From positions 56,065,001 to 56,129,000 of the forward strand of contig CM027380.1 in assembly GCA_015680905.1 (NCBI GenBank): a stretch of 64,000 bases of DNA. Direction: 5' to 3'. The position numbers and the translations under genes are program-made. The notes below the pieces were generated by a model that did no database searches, was not told the DNA's origin, and saw only the letters and a program-made list of their open reading frames with translations. Below are positions 45,723 through 57,700 of this stretch, in pieces; the first letter of the stretch is position 1; each line of letters begins with the position of its first letter. This DNA is from Coptis chinensis (taxonomy: Eukaryota > Streptophyta > Magnoliopsida > Ranunculales > Ranunculaceae).

Positions 45723-47128
45723 GGGTTATTTAGCTTTTAGCCCACTTTATATATGGATATTTGGGTTTGGCTTTTCTAAGTTGGTTTATTCGTTTTTGGC
45801 CCCAATTCCGTTAGTTGACTGGGTCAACTTTAGCTGCTCCGTAGTATATTTTAAAATGGCAATTTTACCCTTCACATGAGTTGTGCGTGGATTTTGTACA
45901 TACTAGTTTCGTAAAATTTTGATTTTGAAATTCAATACAAATTTCGAAACATAAAGTTAATAAAGTGGGGCGACATGATTTTAATCGGAACATCCAACGC
46001 CAACCCCCTCAAAGTTTCCCAGAGCAAATTTTTTGGAATTAGATTGGTGAGAACGCGCTCTTGCAATGTTGCATTTCTCATTCCCTCATTTTCCCTCAGT
46101 CTAAAATCTTCCCTCTTCTACATTTTCCCCAAATCTGAAACCCTAGTTACATTCTTACACCCAATCTAACGGCTGCTGCTCTTCCAAGAGCTATATCCAA
46201 TCTAATGTCGGTCGTCCACTATTCCCTAGTTTACGGAATCCGCCAACTATACCTTCGTTATCTTTTGCTACATCAAATTACCCATCTTTCTTCCAGATGA
46301 AATTCTAGAATTGTGTTTAGTAAGGCTTCTTATGATTACTCTCATGACTGCAAGAAATGGAGATGCTTGACATCCATAGGTAGGTTCGTACGTTTGAGGT
46401 GAGAATTTCAGACACCATGGCTGTTCTTCTTTGTTGTTATAAAAGATGGTTACTATTCTGGACAAATTCAGGCATTGGACACATCTCTCGATCGATGGCA
46501 TAAGATCAACTGTGATATTTTAAGGGGGGAGGTTTCAGTTCTCTATTGCTAGCATTGGGGAAGATGTTTATGTTGTTGGAGGTTGTTCTAGCTTGATGAA
46601 CTTTGGGAGGGTTGACCAGACCTCTTTTAAAACACACAAATGGGTATTAGTGTTTAATTTAACCCCATAGCTAGATTATGGCTTAAAGTTGCACCAATGA
46701 AGTTAACAAGAACTTCATCTATTCTTGGAGTGCTTGAGATCACTTATTGGGGTCTCTTTGGCAAGATTTTGAAAAGATTTGGTGAGATTTGAGAGATAAA
46801 CAAGATTTGGTTCAAGAGTAGCAGTAGTTGTTGGATGGAATTTAACTGAACGAACAAGATTACACCACTCCTATTTCTTTTAGCCTTTAGTAATTTACTT
46901 AATCAGTTCAATAAAAAAAATAAAAGATAAATTAATGAAAAACAAAATCACATGTGGCACGTGTGAGGGGTATTTAGGCCATTTTAAAATTATGATGAGC
47001 AAAACATACTGAGGAGTTAAAGTTGACCCAGTCAACTAACGGAACTGGGGCCAAAAATGAATAAACCAACTTAAGAGAGCCAAACGCTAATATGTATATA
47101 TAAAGTAGGGCCAAAAGCTAAATAACCC
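45723..47128. mobile_element. Second gene-carrying Mutator-like element (Pack-MULE)
   Basis: Inverted ends of about 170-180 bp start GGGTTATTTAGCTTTT (45723) and mirror at 47128. Shared inner words include GTTGGTTTATTC, GGCCCCA-TTCCGTTAGTTGA and CTGGGTCAACTTTA. A perfect 9-bp target duplication TAAGAAAAA lies at 45714-45722 and 47129-47137. There is no transposase; the core is an F-box/kelch gene scrap on the plus strand. Its inverted repeat is unrelated to that of the element at 3110-4422, so these are two different MULE families. Confidence 0.93.
46290..46770 (+). pseudogene. Captured F-box/kelch-repeat gene fragment
   Basis: Plus-strand pieces: LPDEILELCLVRL (F-box start), ARNGDA replacing the usual CKKWR through a frame change, then HGCSSLL, LDTSLDRWHKINCDI, GRFQFSIASIGEDVYVVGGC, SSLMNFGRVDQTSFKTHK and LVFN. 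The order F-box then kelch blade VYVVGG...V.VFNP matches plant F-box/kelch proteins, which select substrates for SCF ubiquitin ligases. Several stops and frame changes are visible and the C-terminal kelch blades are missing. Carried inside the MULE. Confidence 0.85.
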
Positions 47129-47137
47129 TAAGAAAAA

Positions 47138-47284
47138 TAAGACATGCTATATGCATTTATTTCTTTTATCATCTATAATGATGTTTGCTTTAATTGATCA
47201 GATTATGGAGAACATCCTCATTCAAATTATGTAGAGTGGAGAGAATCTTTCAAATTTCAAGGACGGCCAAGCTAAGTTTGTTGG
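47138..47284. other. Short spacer between MULE and hAT element
   Basis: No feature other than the left copy of the hAT target duplication (47277-47284). Confidence 0.5.
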
Positions 47285-48225
47285 TAGGGCTGGTCATCGA
47301 GTCGAGCTGCTCACGAGTAACTCGAGCTCGGCTTGTCAAAGGCTCGACTCAAACTCGTCCGCGCAAAAATATGAATCAAGCTTGAGCTTAATTTAAAGCT
47401 CGTTCTAGATGGCAAGTAACTTGAGTTCGAGCTCGAGCTTGAGTAGCTCGTGAGCTACTTGTTTTATAAGCACATACCCATACCCATACCCAGTTTATAT
47501 CCCACAAGTCCACAACCCATAAAGCTATGACCCATTGAACCGTACCCACTTGCCCAACGCCCCAACATACTTAAAAGAATCAATAATGGAATACACAGGT
47601 CTGTCACCATCAACTTTCTTCACGGTTTTAGGTATAGCAAATTAGCAATAGCTTTCTATTATCTTACTTCTAGGTTATTTGCTTCACCACCTCCACGTCT
47701 CCACCACCAAGAGTCCAAGACCAAGGTCTTATGAAGTTGAGATGGAACCTTTAGCACCACCTGTACAACTTAGGAAAGCTACTGAAGAAGAGTTGAATGT
47801 TTATGATGGATCCGATTCTAAAAAAACTTTGCTTATGGCTATTAAGGACATATCTATTCTGTTTCTGGGTTTTTTAAGTCAATTTCAAGTGTTGGGTATT
47901 TGTTAGTTTTCATTTTTATGCAATTTTAGTAGATTAGATTATGTTGTGTGTCTTTTTGATTATATAGAGATGTTTAATCAAAAAATTTGTTCGAATTCAA
48001 ACGAGCATAATTTGAGCTTGAGTGTTTGCTCGAACTCAAGCTTGTAGTGAAAAATGAGTCAAGCCGAGTCGAGCTCAAGCTATTAGCACAACCGAGCGAG
48101 TCAAGCTTGATCCCTATATTAAGCTTGAAATAGAGTTCGAGTCGAGCTCGAGCATGCTCACTGAAGGTGCGAGTCGAGTTTGAGCATGACAATACTCAAC
48201 TCAGATAACTCGATGAGCAGCCCTA
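47285..48225. mobile_element. hAT element carrying a host gene fragment
   Basis: The ends TAGGGCTGGTCATCGAG and CTCGATGAGCAGCCCTA are inverted repeats. The 8-bp flanks TTTGTTGG (47277-47284) and TTTGGTGG (48226-48233) match at seven of eight positions. The subterminal zones are packed with GAGCTCGAG/CTCGAGCTC words on both sides, as in hAT elements. There is no transposase frame. The core holds a fragment of a membrane steroid-binding protein gene. Confidence 0.85.
47690..47852 (+). pseudogene. Captured fragment of a membrane steroid-binding protein (MAPR/MSBP) gene
   Basis: The plus-strand frame has PRPRSYEVEMEPLAPPVQL and ATEEELNVYDGSDSKKTLLM then AIKD. Plant MSBP/MAPR proteins have a TM segment, then a PPVQLGE-TEEELKAYDGSD-KKPLLMAIKGQIYDV block opening the cytochrome b5-like domain. 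The match stops at MAIK, where the domain would continue, so only the N-terminal part of one exon was taken. The frame is open across the fragment. It sits between the two subterminal zones of the hAT element. Confidence 0.83.
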
Positions 48226-48233
48226 TTTGGTGG

Positions 48234-49104
48234 TGTAAAGTGAACATTCACAAAGCTATAAAAAGGAAAATATGGTGTCTACAGGGTAATATCTCCTTAG
48301 TGCCCAACAAAGACGGTGTTCACTTTGACATCAAATCAGATTTAGTAAACACCCTTAAAAAGGGAATTAAAAAAAAATAACAACAACAACAACAACAACA
48401 GTTTAAAGGAAACCTTCGTTTGAAACATTATGCATAGTGTGTTCATGTGTCCGACACGAGTGTCTATAAGTCCATGTGTTGGACATGGATTTGTTTAAGA
48501 GTATGAAATGCCCATGTTACTTAGAAAACAAATATAGAAATACAAGTTGTCGGCATAGAAATACAAATTGTGGCCATGCTTGCATTATTTCTCTTGGTTA
48601 TGTTGATGACATCAACCATGATACACCACATCAGCTTGTGTCAACAGTTGACAAATCCTTTTCAGACAACCTTTGACTAAAGGCAAGCTCCCCTGTAATG
48701 TGTCAAAAGTGGACAATGCAAGGAATTTGATAGCATTGGCTGGAACTTTCTAGACTACTAACTAGTAAGGATGGGGTTTGGTGAGCTATGAAGAGGACGT
48801 AGCAATTTTGTATCTCAACGACATCCTTTTGGGTGATCATTGACCATTGTATTTCAACAACATTCTTTTGGGTGATCATTGACCATCAACCTAGTTGTTT
48901 GCCATTGAAATGGAGACTTTTAGTTGCTTGATCACTAAAGCTATGAACCTTAGACTCTTCCACTGTTTCAAGACACCCAATGCTTAGGACACTCAATTTC
49001 ATGGATTAACAAGTCAAAGTGCTCATGCTCAAGTGTACTCTCCTAATTATTGAAGCAGTTCTGAATTGAGAGCTAATTTTGCTAAATCATTGCAAGGATC
49101 ATAC
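48234..49104. other. Spacer with AAC microsatellite
   Basis: An (AAC)n run lies at about 48378-48400. GTGTCCGACACGAGTGTC near 48450 is a dispersed-repeat-like word. No gene recognised; the part nearest 49104 may be decayed LINE. Confidence 0.45.
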
Positions 49105-49508
49105 GTCATGAGGTTGGTATATCCCTTCTAGATATTCGGGCCTCCCCCTTGGTGTTTCCTTCAAGCTCAAGTCTATGTGAAGTTGCATGGTCAGATCATT
49201 TCAAACTAGGTTAGGAGGTTGGCAAACAAAACTGCTGTCTAAAGGTACAAGATTGATCCAATGTGAAGAGCACCCTTGCAAATCTACGCATCCACTACAT
49301 GTTCCTCTATACTATTCCAATAAAAATACCCGAGACAACAGAAAGAAATATGAGGGACTTCTTATGTGGTTTAACCAAAGAGAACAAGAAAATTCACTTA
49401 GTGGTGTGGGAGAAATAAAGAGCGATGGAGAGTGGACTTGGCCTTAGAAGATAAAGCCTATGAACCAACTTCTTCTAGGATACTGGTTATGGAGATAAGG
49501 CCAGGAGC
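49105..49508 (+). mobile_element. L1-type LINE fragment (end of reverse transcriptase)
   Basis: The plus strand encodes SGLPLGVSFKLKSM, FQTRLGGWQTKLLSKGTRL, RDFLCGLTKENKKIHLVVWEK and NQLLLGYWLWR in different frames. These are the post-catalytic reverse-transcriptase landmarks of plant L1 elements (LGLPLG, WQ-KLLS-GGR, FLWGG...HLV-W, ALLGKWLWR). Both ends are cut; the right end adjoins the LTR candidate of the Tat fossil. Multiple frame changes. Confidence 0.8.
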
Positions 49509-49510
49509 AC

Positions 49511-49966
49511 TGTATTGACCTAAAAACTCCACTGTTCAATCACTTCGAAATAATGGACTCACAACACTCCTTTTTCTCTCTCAATGTGCATCCCTCTTTT
49601 CTCTTCCCATCTCCTTCTCTTTATACTGGCTTCTTCTCACTTCCTGACCGTCCAGCTATCTTCCTATCCGACTGATCCCCTTCCTATCGTACACTTGTCA
49701 CGTCCGCGATCTAGGGTTTCTCGGCTAGGATCGCATACTTCCCAGTTTATATTACTAAGATGCACCCCACTCGGTGTCCCGCTGACCTGGTCCTTTCCCT
49801 GGCTTGGTTCATATGCTTCTGCTTTATCATATTACTTTGACTCCCATATGACGTCCGTTGACCTGACATCCTTTTCATAATTGGGCCTATACAAATGCCC
49901 CTTCTCGATTTCGCGGTCCTAATTATGGACCAGGGGTCGAGAACCCACTTTTCCTCATTTTCCTTG
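49511..49966 (-). repeat. Probable 3' LTR of the Tat fossil
   Basis: The minus strand carries a TATA box CAGTATAAAGAG at about 49620 and would run TGCAAGG...AATACA, with a purine run GGGAAGAAAAGG just before it as a polypurine-tract candidate. It lies between the LINE scrap and the antisense ORF. The partner LTR is outside the window, so both ends are inferred. Confidence 0.35.
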
Positions 49967-50174
49967 CACCTTTTCTTCCCACTCCTGGGATTGCGTAAGA
50001 GAGTGAATGCACTCATCACGCGCGTTTTCCGCCACCTCTCGAACTTCGTGCTGCCATGTGTCTCTTTTAGGCTGGCTCGCTGTCTTATCACCTCAGTTTC
50101 CTCATTCCTTGCAATTACCCTTCTACCCCCAGTCCCTTCAATCTTTTTGCCCCCTCAAAAATACGCTTTTACCC

Positions 50175-50190
50175 CTCCCCTATATAATCC
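50175..50190 (+). promoter_or_regulatory. TATA box facing the antisense ORF of the Tat fossil
   Basis: CCCCTATATAATCCCC on the plus strand, about 270 bp before the ATG near 50449, in a pyrimidine-rich leader. A position consistent with a promoter for the antisense ORF. Confidence 0.45.
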
Positions 50191-50448
50191 CCTCTCCTTC
50201 TTCTTTTCCCCATTTCATCTTAGTTCTTTTCTTTTCCACCTTGCTCTCGTTCTTCACTCCGGCCAACATCCAGTTCGTGACTACCCTCCCTTTCTTTCCT
50301 CGGTGAGCTTTTTCTTCCTTAAGCATTCTACTTGGGCAACACACTTCCCCACTAGCTTTCCTTGGTAAGTTTCTCTGTGCTTGAATCTTTTTAATTTTCG
50401 CTTTTATTTGAAATATTCAACTTTTCGAGCCTGTTCATCTTTCCTCGA

Positions 50449-52777
50449 TGTCGGTTTCTGAATATACTGACTTCTCGTCTTCCCAATCTGGTAGGGTAGC
50501 GTCGCCGCCCCCTCCGGTTCCTGCTGCGGTCCCTTCAACCTCTGGTCGTCTGGCCTCCTTATTGCCGCCCCCTTCCCGATGACGTAAACCTAATTTGGCC
50601 GCAATTAGGGTTGCCTACGGTATTCCGGCCGACATAGTTTTAGAGCACGTGCCTGCTATCACCCATTACCCTCATCTAGTTCCCCGACGTCCGGGGTACC
50701 TTGTAGTCACAATGGGCCAAATTGTAGCCGGATTGCGACTACCTCTCACTTTGTTAGACGTCGAGGTATGTAATCATTTCCACATTCCTCCCTGCCAAGG
50801 CATAAGGAATTTTTGGAGAATTATGTACGCTGCGAACTCCTATAATAAGTCCGGGGACCCCAAGATCATGAGCCGTGACATATTTTCTCAGTACTATATC
50901 AAAAAAAGTACCAAAGACGTCGGGGTAGGGTACCAGTCTTTTTGTGTGCGTCCTCACAAGAAGAATTTCCTACTTCATATCACCTCCTCGGATAAAGTAT
51001 GGCACCACTACCCGTTGTACGTGTCAGGCCAATTCCTGTCCGCGGATCTCCCTGACGATTTAACTCTTAACCATCTCGCCTTCAGATCACGCGATGCGTA
51101 TCTTGATTTTCCCCTTCTCTCTAGATGTATTATTTCATTTTTTCCTAACTGTGGTTTCTCTTCCTTATGCAGGGTGGCGGTCAGATTCCAAGTCCCAAAT
51201 CTACTCTGGTATTTCAAGTCCTATCTTCCAAAGACTCTGCGACCTCGGACCTGACCAAGCCGCACACTTGGGTATTCATCCTACCACTGCGACCCCACTA
51301 CTGCAAGTTCCCGACTTATACCACATAGGTGGTTTATCAGCTCCTTTTTACCGCCCTCCCCCTCCAAAAGAACACAAACCCCAAGCATCCCCGGCAAAGG
51401 CCTCACCCCCACGCACCACGCCGCAAACGAACCAGGTTCGCTACCCCTCCACCCGTTTCCCGCAGATCTCAAGACACTCCCACCTCCTCTGCTCCGGAAG
51501 GTGTCCCCTCATTCGCTCTATCTCTGATTGGGACGATCAATACCATAACTCTCCTATAGACGACATGGATGTTCACAAGCAGAAGCTGTTTGACAGTGAC
51601 TCTGATGATGAAGCAGTCATTGAGGTTTCCCCCTCCGACATACAGACTCCCACTGAACAGCCGCCCTTTAAGAAGCCGCGGACTGCATGCTCTGCAGAGC
51701 CCGACCTCTCCACGCATCAAGCCCCTGCCTTCGGGAGACCTTGCATCCAACCCTTCAACTCGGTCCCAGGCCGTTTCACCACCCCCCTTCCATTGGGTTG
51801 GCAAGGAACCCGCCTCCGCGCCCGCACCCACATATGCCCCAGCATCCGCCTTTTCTACTGCAGAAGAATTTTGCCCGTTCTTTAAGGTGCACAACCGCCG
51901 AGTCAATATTGATGACTCTGCTCTAGACAATGCCGAAGTTGCCTCCTCCCTGTTTTACAACTCTCATTTGCCCCAGGACATTGCGTATGCAGATGGAGGC
52001 ACGTTCGATTCGCACCGTACTTCGTTGTACACTAACTGGGAAAAGGTGCGTTTTTTTTTTTGTTTAACCTTCTCCTTTGGGTCTCAGGTCAGCTTGGATA
52101 TCTCTTTTATGATCCGCGACCTGCTTAGTGCCAGAAACAAGCTGACTACCTTGGAGAGGGAGTTGGATGGCCCCCTGGGATTGAGAGCGGCCTATGCGGG
52201 CCTTCAATCCGAGTTAGAGGCTGCCAACTTGGCCAAACTCAAGGCTTAAGACGAGCTCCAGACCGCAGAGAGTTCTCATCAAAGGTATATGGACCAAGTT
52301 AATGACCGTCTAAGCCAGCAACGGGATTCCCTTCTCCAGCACCATCAGCTCAACTTGGAATCCATGGCCCAACAACATCAGGATGCCCTAGTGGCACTCC
52401 AACAGAAGCATCAGGAGGCTTGTGCTACAGAGTCGCAAAAGAACTTGTCCGACATGAATACACTCCGCGACCACTTCAAGCTTCTGGACGACAAGAGGGT
52501 GGCCCAGAAACTCCAAGAAGCAATGGATAGGCTCATCCAAGAAGGTCTCCTTCTCCCAGAAAAGCCTGCCCCTCCAGCGACCGACCCTTCTGAGGCCACC
52601 GGGGACGTGCTGCCGGCTCAAGAGGTCCTTTCTGCTCAGCTGGAGTTGGAGGAACGTACCACCTTGGAAGCTGCCATGGCTCTCTCTGCAAAAATCTCCG
52701 AAGATGTCATTACCGCCCATGATCAACCGCCCTACGATGTGTTACCTGTTAATGAATCTGTTACCAAAATGATTTAG
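50449..52777 (+). mobile_element. Antisense accessory ORF region of the Tat fossil
   Basis: The plus-strand coding region runs opposite to gag-pol. Its N-terminal part has a proline/serine-rich head and then GIPADIVLEHVPAITHYPHL, PLTLLDVEVCNHFHI and IRNFWRIMYA. The middle is proline-rich. The C-terminal third is a glutamine- and leucine-rich coiled coil (about 52090-52560) ending in an acidic tail. A pyrimidine-rich GT-AG segment at 52046-52087 looks like a short intron. Antisense ORFs between integrase and the 3' LTR are known in Tat-lineage elements; their role is unclear. This copy is broken a few times. Confidence 0.75.
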
Positions 52778-52989
52778 TGACCCTTGTGTTGTAATAAGAC
52801 ATTTTTGCTTTCCTGGCCTTGTGATTGGTCATATTTCCTCTTTAGCATGATATTTTGTATTTTGTATGTTATACTATTGTCTCTTTATCATTTGAGGATC
52901 CTTATCAGTTTGATCCACAATTTTTCTCTTTATCTAGATCTCTGCTTCCTTTTCGATTCTTCTCCAAGTTCTCTTCCTCTCTAGCGTCA

Positions 52990-53800
52990 GTGAAGGGCTC
53001 AACCCCTCCGCTGCCTCTTCTCCTGAGACGCTCTGAAACAGGCCGGGGACACTCTCTTTGCCCCATGTCTCTTGCGCCTCTGGTCTGTGGGACCCAGAAG
53101 GCTCTCTGCGCCTACCGTATTCGCTCTATTGCGCCTGACATCTCTGATCCGCGAGGGGCTCATCCCGCCTCGCGGCTCGCTCATACTCTTACACCTGTTA
53201 GGGACACTCTACTACCCTATGTGTCTCTGACATCTCTGATCCGCGAGGGGCTCACCCCGCCCCGCGGCTCGCTTAGGCGCTTACACCTGTTGGGAACACT
53301 CTATTGCCCCACGTGTCTCTGATATCTCTATTTCCGCGGAGGGTTCATCCCACTCCACGACTCACCAGGCTTTTACCCCTGTTGGGAGCAATTTATTGCC
53401 CCACGTGTCTCCGGCATCTCTGATTCGAGGAGGGCTCATCCCACTCTGCGACTCATCAGGCTCTTACACCTGTTGGGAGCACTCTATTGCCCCACGTGTC
53501 TCTGACATCTCTATTCTGCGAAGGGCTCATCCCACTCTGCGACTCACCAGGCTTTTACCCCTGTTGGGAGCAATTTATTGCCCCACGTGTCTCCGACATC
53601 TCTGATTTGCGGAGGGCTCATCCCACTCCGTGACTCATCAGGCTCTTACATCTATTGGGAGCACTCTATTGCCCCACGTGTCTCTAACATCTCTGATCCA
53701 CGGAGGGCACATCCCACTCCGCGGCTCTCTCAGGCTCGTACGCCTGTTGGGGCACTCTATCGCCCCATGCGTCTCTTCTCTCTCCGCTGGTACACGGTTT
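52990..53800. repeat. Tandem array of about 91-bp units in the Tat 3' region
   Basis: About eight units. GGGCTCATCCC-type words occur near 53158, 53248, 53342, 53428, 53525, 53617 and 53706, i.e. spacing 86-97 bp. Each unit also has GCTCTTACACCTGTTGGGAG and TTGCCCCACGTGTCTCTGA. It lies between the integrase end and the antisense ORF. Tandem repeats in this hypervariable 3' zone are known for Tat elements and can seed satellites. Confidence 0.9.
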
Positions 53801-53931
53801 ATACTCTTCCCTAAAACATTGCAGGTGACAAACACAATTCCATTAACAAAAGTGTTGTGGTTTTATACATTTACATACAGCTGTCATCCTCTATTTTGGA
53901 CCTCCTTACATTGCTCGGGATTTCCTTACAT

Positions 53932-56900
53932 TCAATTGTAAAACTTTTTTAACAGTCTTACATTCCATGGCTTCTCTACCCGTTTACCCTTTATGGTCTG
54001 TAATTTGTAAGTTTCTGACCTTCCCGACTCTACCATGGTGTACGACCCCTCCCAGTTAGGGCCAGATTCCCATCCTTCTCTTCTTTTGTACTTGGGGGTC
54101 ACCCGACGCAGCACCAACTCCCCTATCTTGAAATGTCGTGGTCTGATCCTTTTGTTGTACTGTCTCTATAACCTCCTGTGATATTCCTCCAGTCGGATCG
54201 AGCTGAGTCCCTTTTCTCTTCTATCAGGTTCAAGTCCCCTGCCAATATGCGCCAATTCGACCCATCCTCCATAGCCTTGGTTCTCATTATAGCCGCGATC
54301 ATCTCTGAAGGAATCACGGCTTCCACTCCGTATGCCAAGGCAAATGGTGTCTCCTAGGTGCTCGTCTGCAGAGTGGTTCGGTAAGCCCAGAGCACATGGT
54401 TTAGCTCATCGGCCCACGTGCCCTTCTTATCCTCCAATTTCCTTTTCAGATTGTTCATTATCATTTTGTTGGAAGATTCCGCCTATCCATTGCCCTCTGG
54501 ATTGTAGGGGGCTGAGAATCCTTGTTTCACTTTGTAGGCCTGTAGAAATGCTGCCACTTTAGCTCCCGTGAACTGTGTCCCATTATCTGCGATGATAGCA
54601 TATGGCAACCCAAACCGACATATGATGTTCTCCCATATAAACTTAATCACTTGTGCTTCCTTGACTTGCTGCAAAGGGATGGCTTCAATCCATTTAGTAA
54701 AGTAGTCTGTGGCTGGGAAGCGGTCCCACAATATCCATAGCCCACATGGCAAATGGCCACGGGCTCGACACATTATGCAGGGGTTCTGCGGGTGCGAATA
54801 TCCTTTGCGAGAACCTCTGGCACTTGTCTCACTTCTTGGCGAAATCCACCGCGTCCTTCTTCATATGGGGCCAAAAATAACCCTGCGTCAACAGCCGGTA
54901 CGCGGTGGTCCTCCCTGCCGAATGGCTCCCACAGTCACCTTCGTGCAATTCTCCCAACACCTCTACCGACCGTGGCCCTAGCCACTTTAACAAGGGCCCG
55001 TTGAAGTTTTTGGTACAATTCACCTTCCACTAGGATGTACCTTTGGGACGTCTGTTCCAACCTTCTCTTTTCTTTCTTGTCTGTCACCTCCCTTCCCCCC
55101 AAGAAGTCTCTAATGAGATCCATCCAACACTCTTCCTCCTCAGTAACCTGATACACCTCTACCACCTCTTCTGTACTAGGCTTGTCCAATCTTCCTACCC
55201 GTATCGTCCTTTCCTCTGACCCCGGCATCGCTGCCGCCACATATGCCAACGCGTCTACATGCCTATTCTCTCCGCAACCCAGGTAAACAAATTGAATCTT
55301 CTCGAACTTGCTAGACCTCTCGCGCACCACCTTCAAATACTTTGCCATTCTCGGGCATCGAGCTGCGAACCCACCATTAACTTGGCAAACCATGAGATTC
55401 GAATCTAAGTACACTATCAGTTATTTGACCCGCAGATCCTCGGCCATCCTCAATCTCGCTATCACTTCCTCATACTCCGCTTCATTACTGGATGCCGTAA
55501 AACCCAACTTTGTAGTTAGCTCTATTCTATGGTTATCGGGTGTAACCAACACCACCCCTATGCCGCTGCTTTTGTCAGTGGCCGATCCATCCGCAAACAC
55601 CCTCCATCCATTTCTCTTATCCCAAGGGTCCAACACGTTGGGCTCCATATCTCTCTCTGGTTCCATAACCATCTCTTCTCCCCAATTAGGATCCTCAGCG
55701 GGGAACTCTGCTAGAAATTTTGCCACTGCTTGCGCCTTTTCCGCGGTCCTTACTTGATACTGTATCTCATACACGCTAAGCATCACTGCCCATTTCAACA
55801 TTCTCCCAGAACTCTCGGTCCTTAATGCCTGTTTGAGGGGTAGGTTTGTGACCACTACGACGGAGTGAGATTCGAAGTAGGGCTTCAGCTTCAGTGCCGA
55901 GAAAATTAGTGCCAGGGCATACCTCTCGATTATGCCATATTGCATCTCTGCATCCAGTAATGTTTTACTTTGAAAGTACACCGGTTTCTCCACTCTATCC
56001 ATGAGGCGGACCAATACCGAACTTACCGCATAATCGGAGGCCCCCAAATACAAGTACAACTTCTCCCCCTCTTCTGGCCGGGATGATAAAGGTGCCTTGC
56101 CCAAGTATCCCTTCAACTCCTGAAATGCCTTTTCACACTCCGCGGTCCATAAGAAATCCGGGGTACTTCTCAACAGTCAGTACAGCGGCTTGCATTTGTC
56201 AGATGATTTGGAAATGAACCTATTCAATGCCGCCACCCTTCCTGCTAGCCGCTATACCTCCTTTACATTCTGTGGGGATGGCATTTCTATCAAGGCTCTT
56301 ATCTGCTTAGGGTTGGCCTCTATTCCTCGATGAGTCGCGATGTAGCCCAAAAACTTGCCCGTGGTCACTCCAAAAGTGCACTTCTCTGGATTCAACTTCA
56401 AATTATACTTTCGCAGTATACTGAATGTCTCCCGTAAGCCCTCCAAATGCTCCTCCTCCGACATGCTTTTCTCCACCATATCATTTATGTATATCTCAAT
56501 CCCTTTTCGAATCTTGCTCTCAAACATCTTCTCCCCCAATCTCTGGAACGTGGCTCCAGTATTCTTCAACCCGAATGGCATCCTTGTATAGCAATACGTG
56601 CCGCCTTCTACCACAAATGATGTTTTCTCCTGATCTGGTCCATACATCGCAACCTGGTTGTACCCCATAGACGCGTCCATGAATGAGAATACCTTGTACC
56701 TCCGCGGTCCTATCCACCAACTCATCTACCCGCGGCATGGGGTAACTATCTTTTGGGCACTTTCTATTCACATCCTTGAAATCGATGCACATACGTACCT
56801 TGCCATTCTTTTTAGGTACTGCGACTATATTGGATAGCCACTCGGTGAACTCCGTCTCCCGTATTATGCCAGCTCTATTCAACCGCAATACCTCTTCGCG

Positions 56901-57700
56901 GATGTCCTCCGTATACTTTGGTCTTATGCTCCGCATCCTCTGCCTTACTGGCTTGGCATCTTCTCTCATGTGTAACCTATGGCATGCAAATTCTGGGTCT
57001 AATCTCGTAACGTCCTCAATTGTCCAAGCAAACACATCCCTATTCTCCGAAAAAATTGTATTAACTTACTCTTCCAGTCATCCGGCAGACTGGATCCTAT
57101 TGATGTGAGCCTTTCTTCCTCCTCATCCCCTATATTCACCACTTCAATTTCATCCAGTGTCTTTGTACCCTCCACAGGTTCCAACTTACTTTCCGCAGAG
57201 GCACTTTGTAATTGCTATGCCTGCCTTTTCCTTGGATGGGAACTTTCCTCTTCTATTCCATGTACCAATCGTTTCACTGTTCTTGGCTGTCACCTGATCG
57301 ACGCAAACTTCATACGTGCCCGTTGGAGTAGGGAACCGTATCACTTGATAGTACATAGATGGGATGACCTTCATCTCATGAATCCATCTCCTCCCCAATA
57401 TAGCGTTGTATTGGGAGGCAGAATCTACCACCATGAACCGTGCGAATACTGTCACCGGTCTGTTGTTACCGGCAGCAAGAGCTCCCCTAAAGGCTCTGTC
57501 ATACTTCTATTGAACCCGTATAAATTAGTGCGCGGAGGTCTCAGTTGCCTAGGATCCATTCCCATTTCTTCCAAAGCTCCTTTGAACAACAAATCCACCG
57601 CATTGCCACAATCCACTAACACTCTCTTCACCAAGTAATTGCCCATTGCCACCGTGATAACCAACGCGTCCTCATGGGGGGAGTCCACTGCCCCTAAATC
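53932..57700 (-). mobile_element. Tat fossil pol region (protease, RT, two RNase H, integrase)
   Basis: The protease part is at about 57690-57190 (VDCGNAVDLLFKGALEEMG in place of the DxGSS site; NAILGRRWIHEM). Reverse transcriptase covers 57035-56250 (KVRMCIDFKDVN, PYCYTRMPFGLKN-like and IYINDM landmarks). The first RNase H covers about 56170-55750, and the second about 55600-55421 with VFADGSATDKSSGIGVVL. The integrase zinc region is at 55023-54829, the catalytic core at 54773-54483 with DYFTKWIEAIPL and IADNGTQFTG, and the C-terminal GPNWEGSY block near 54050. Broken in many places. Confidence 0.9.

Noticed and set aside
49540-49590. Purine tract on the minus strand next to TGTTGTGAG, a possible 3' LTR start
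   Set aside because: Only about 50 bp would remain before the LINE fragment, too short for an LTR. The start near 49966 fits better.
50007-50306. Overlapping plus-strand frames upstream of the antisense ORF
   Set aside because: These are pyrimidine-rich leader sequences translating to Ser/Leu/Pro/Phe runs, without domain.
52388-52726. 112-codon minus-strand frame
   Set aside because: Shadow of the coiled-coil coding region on the plus strand.
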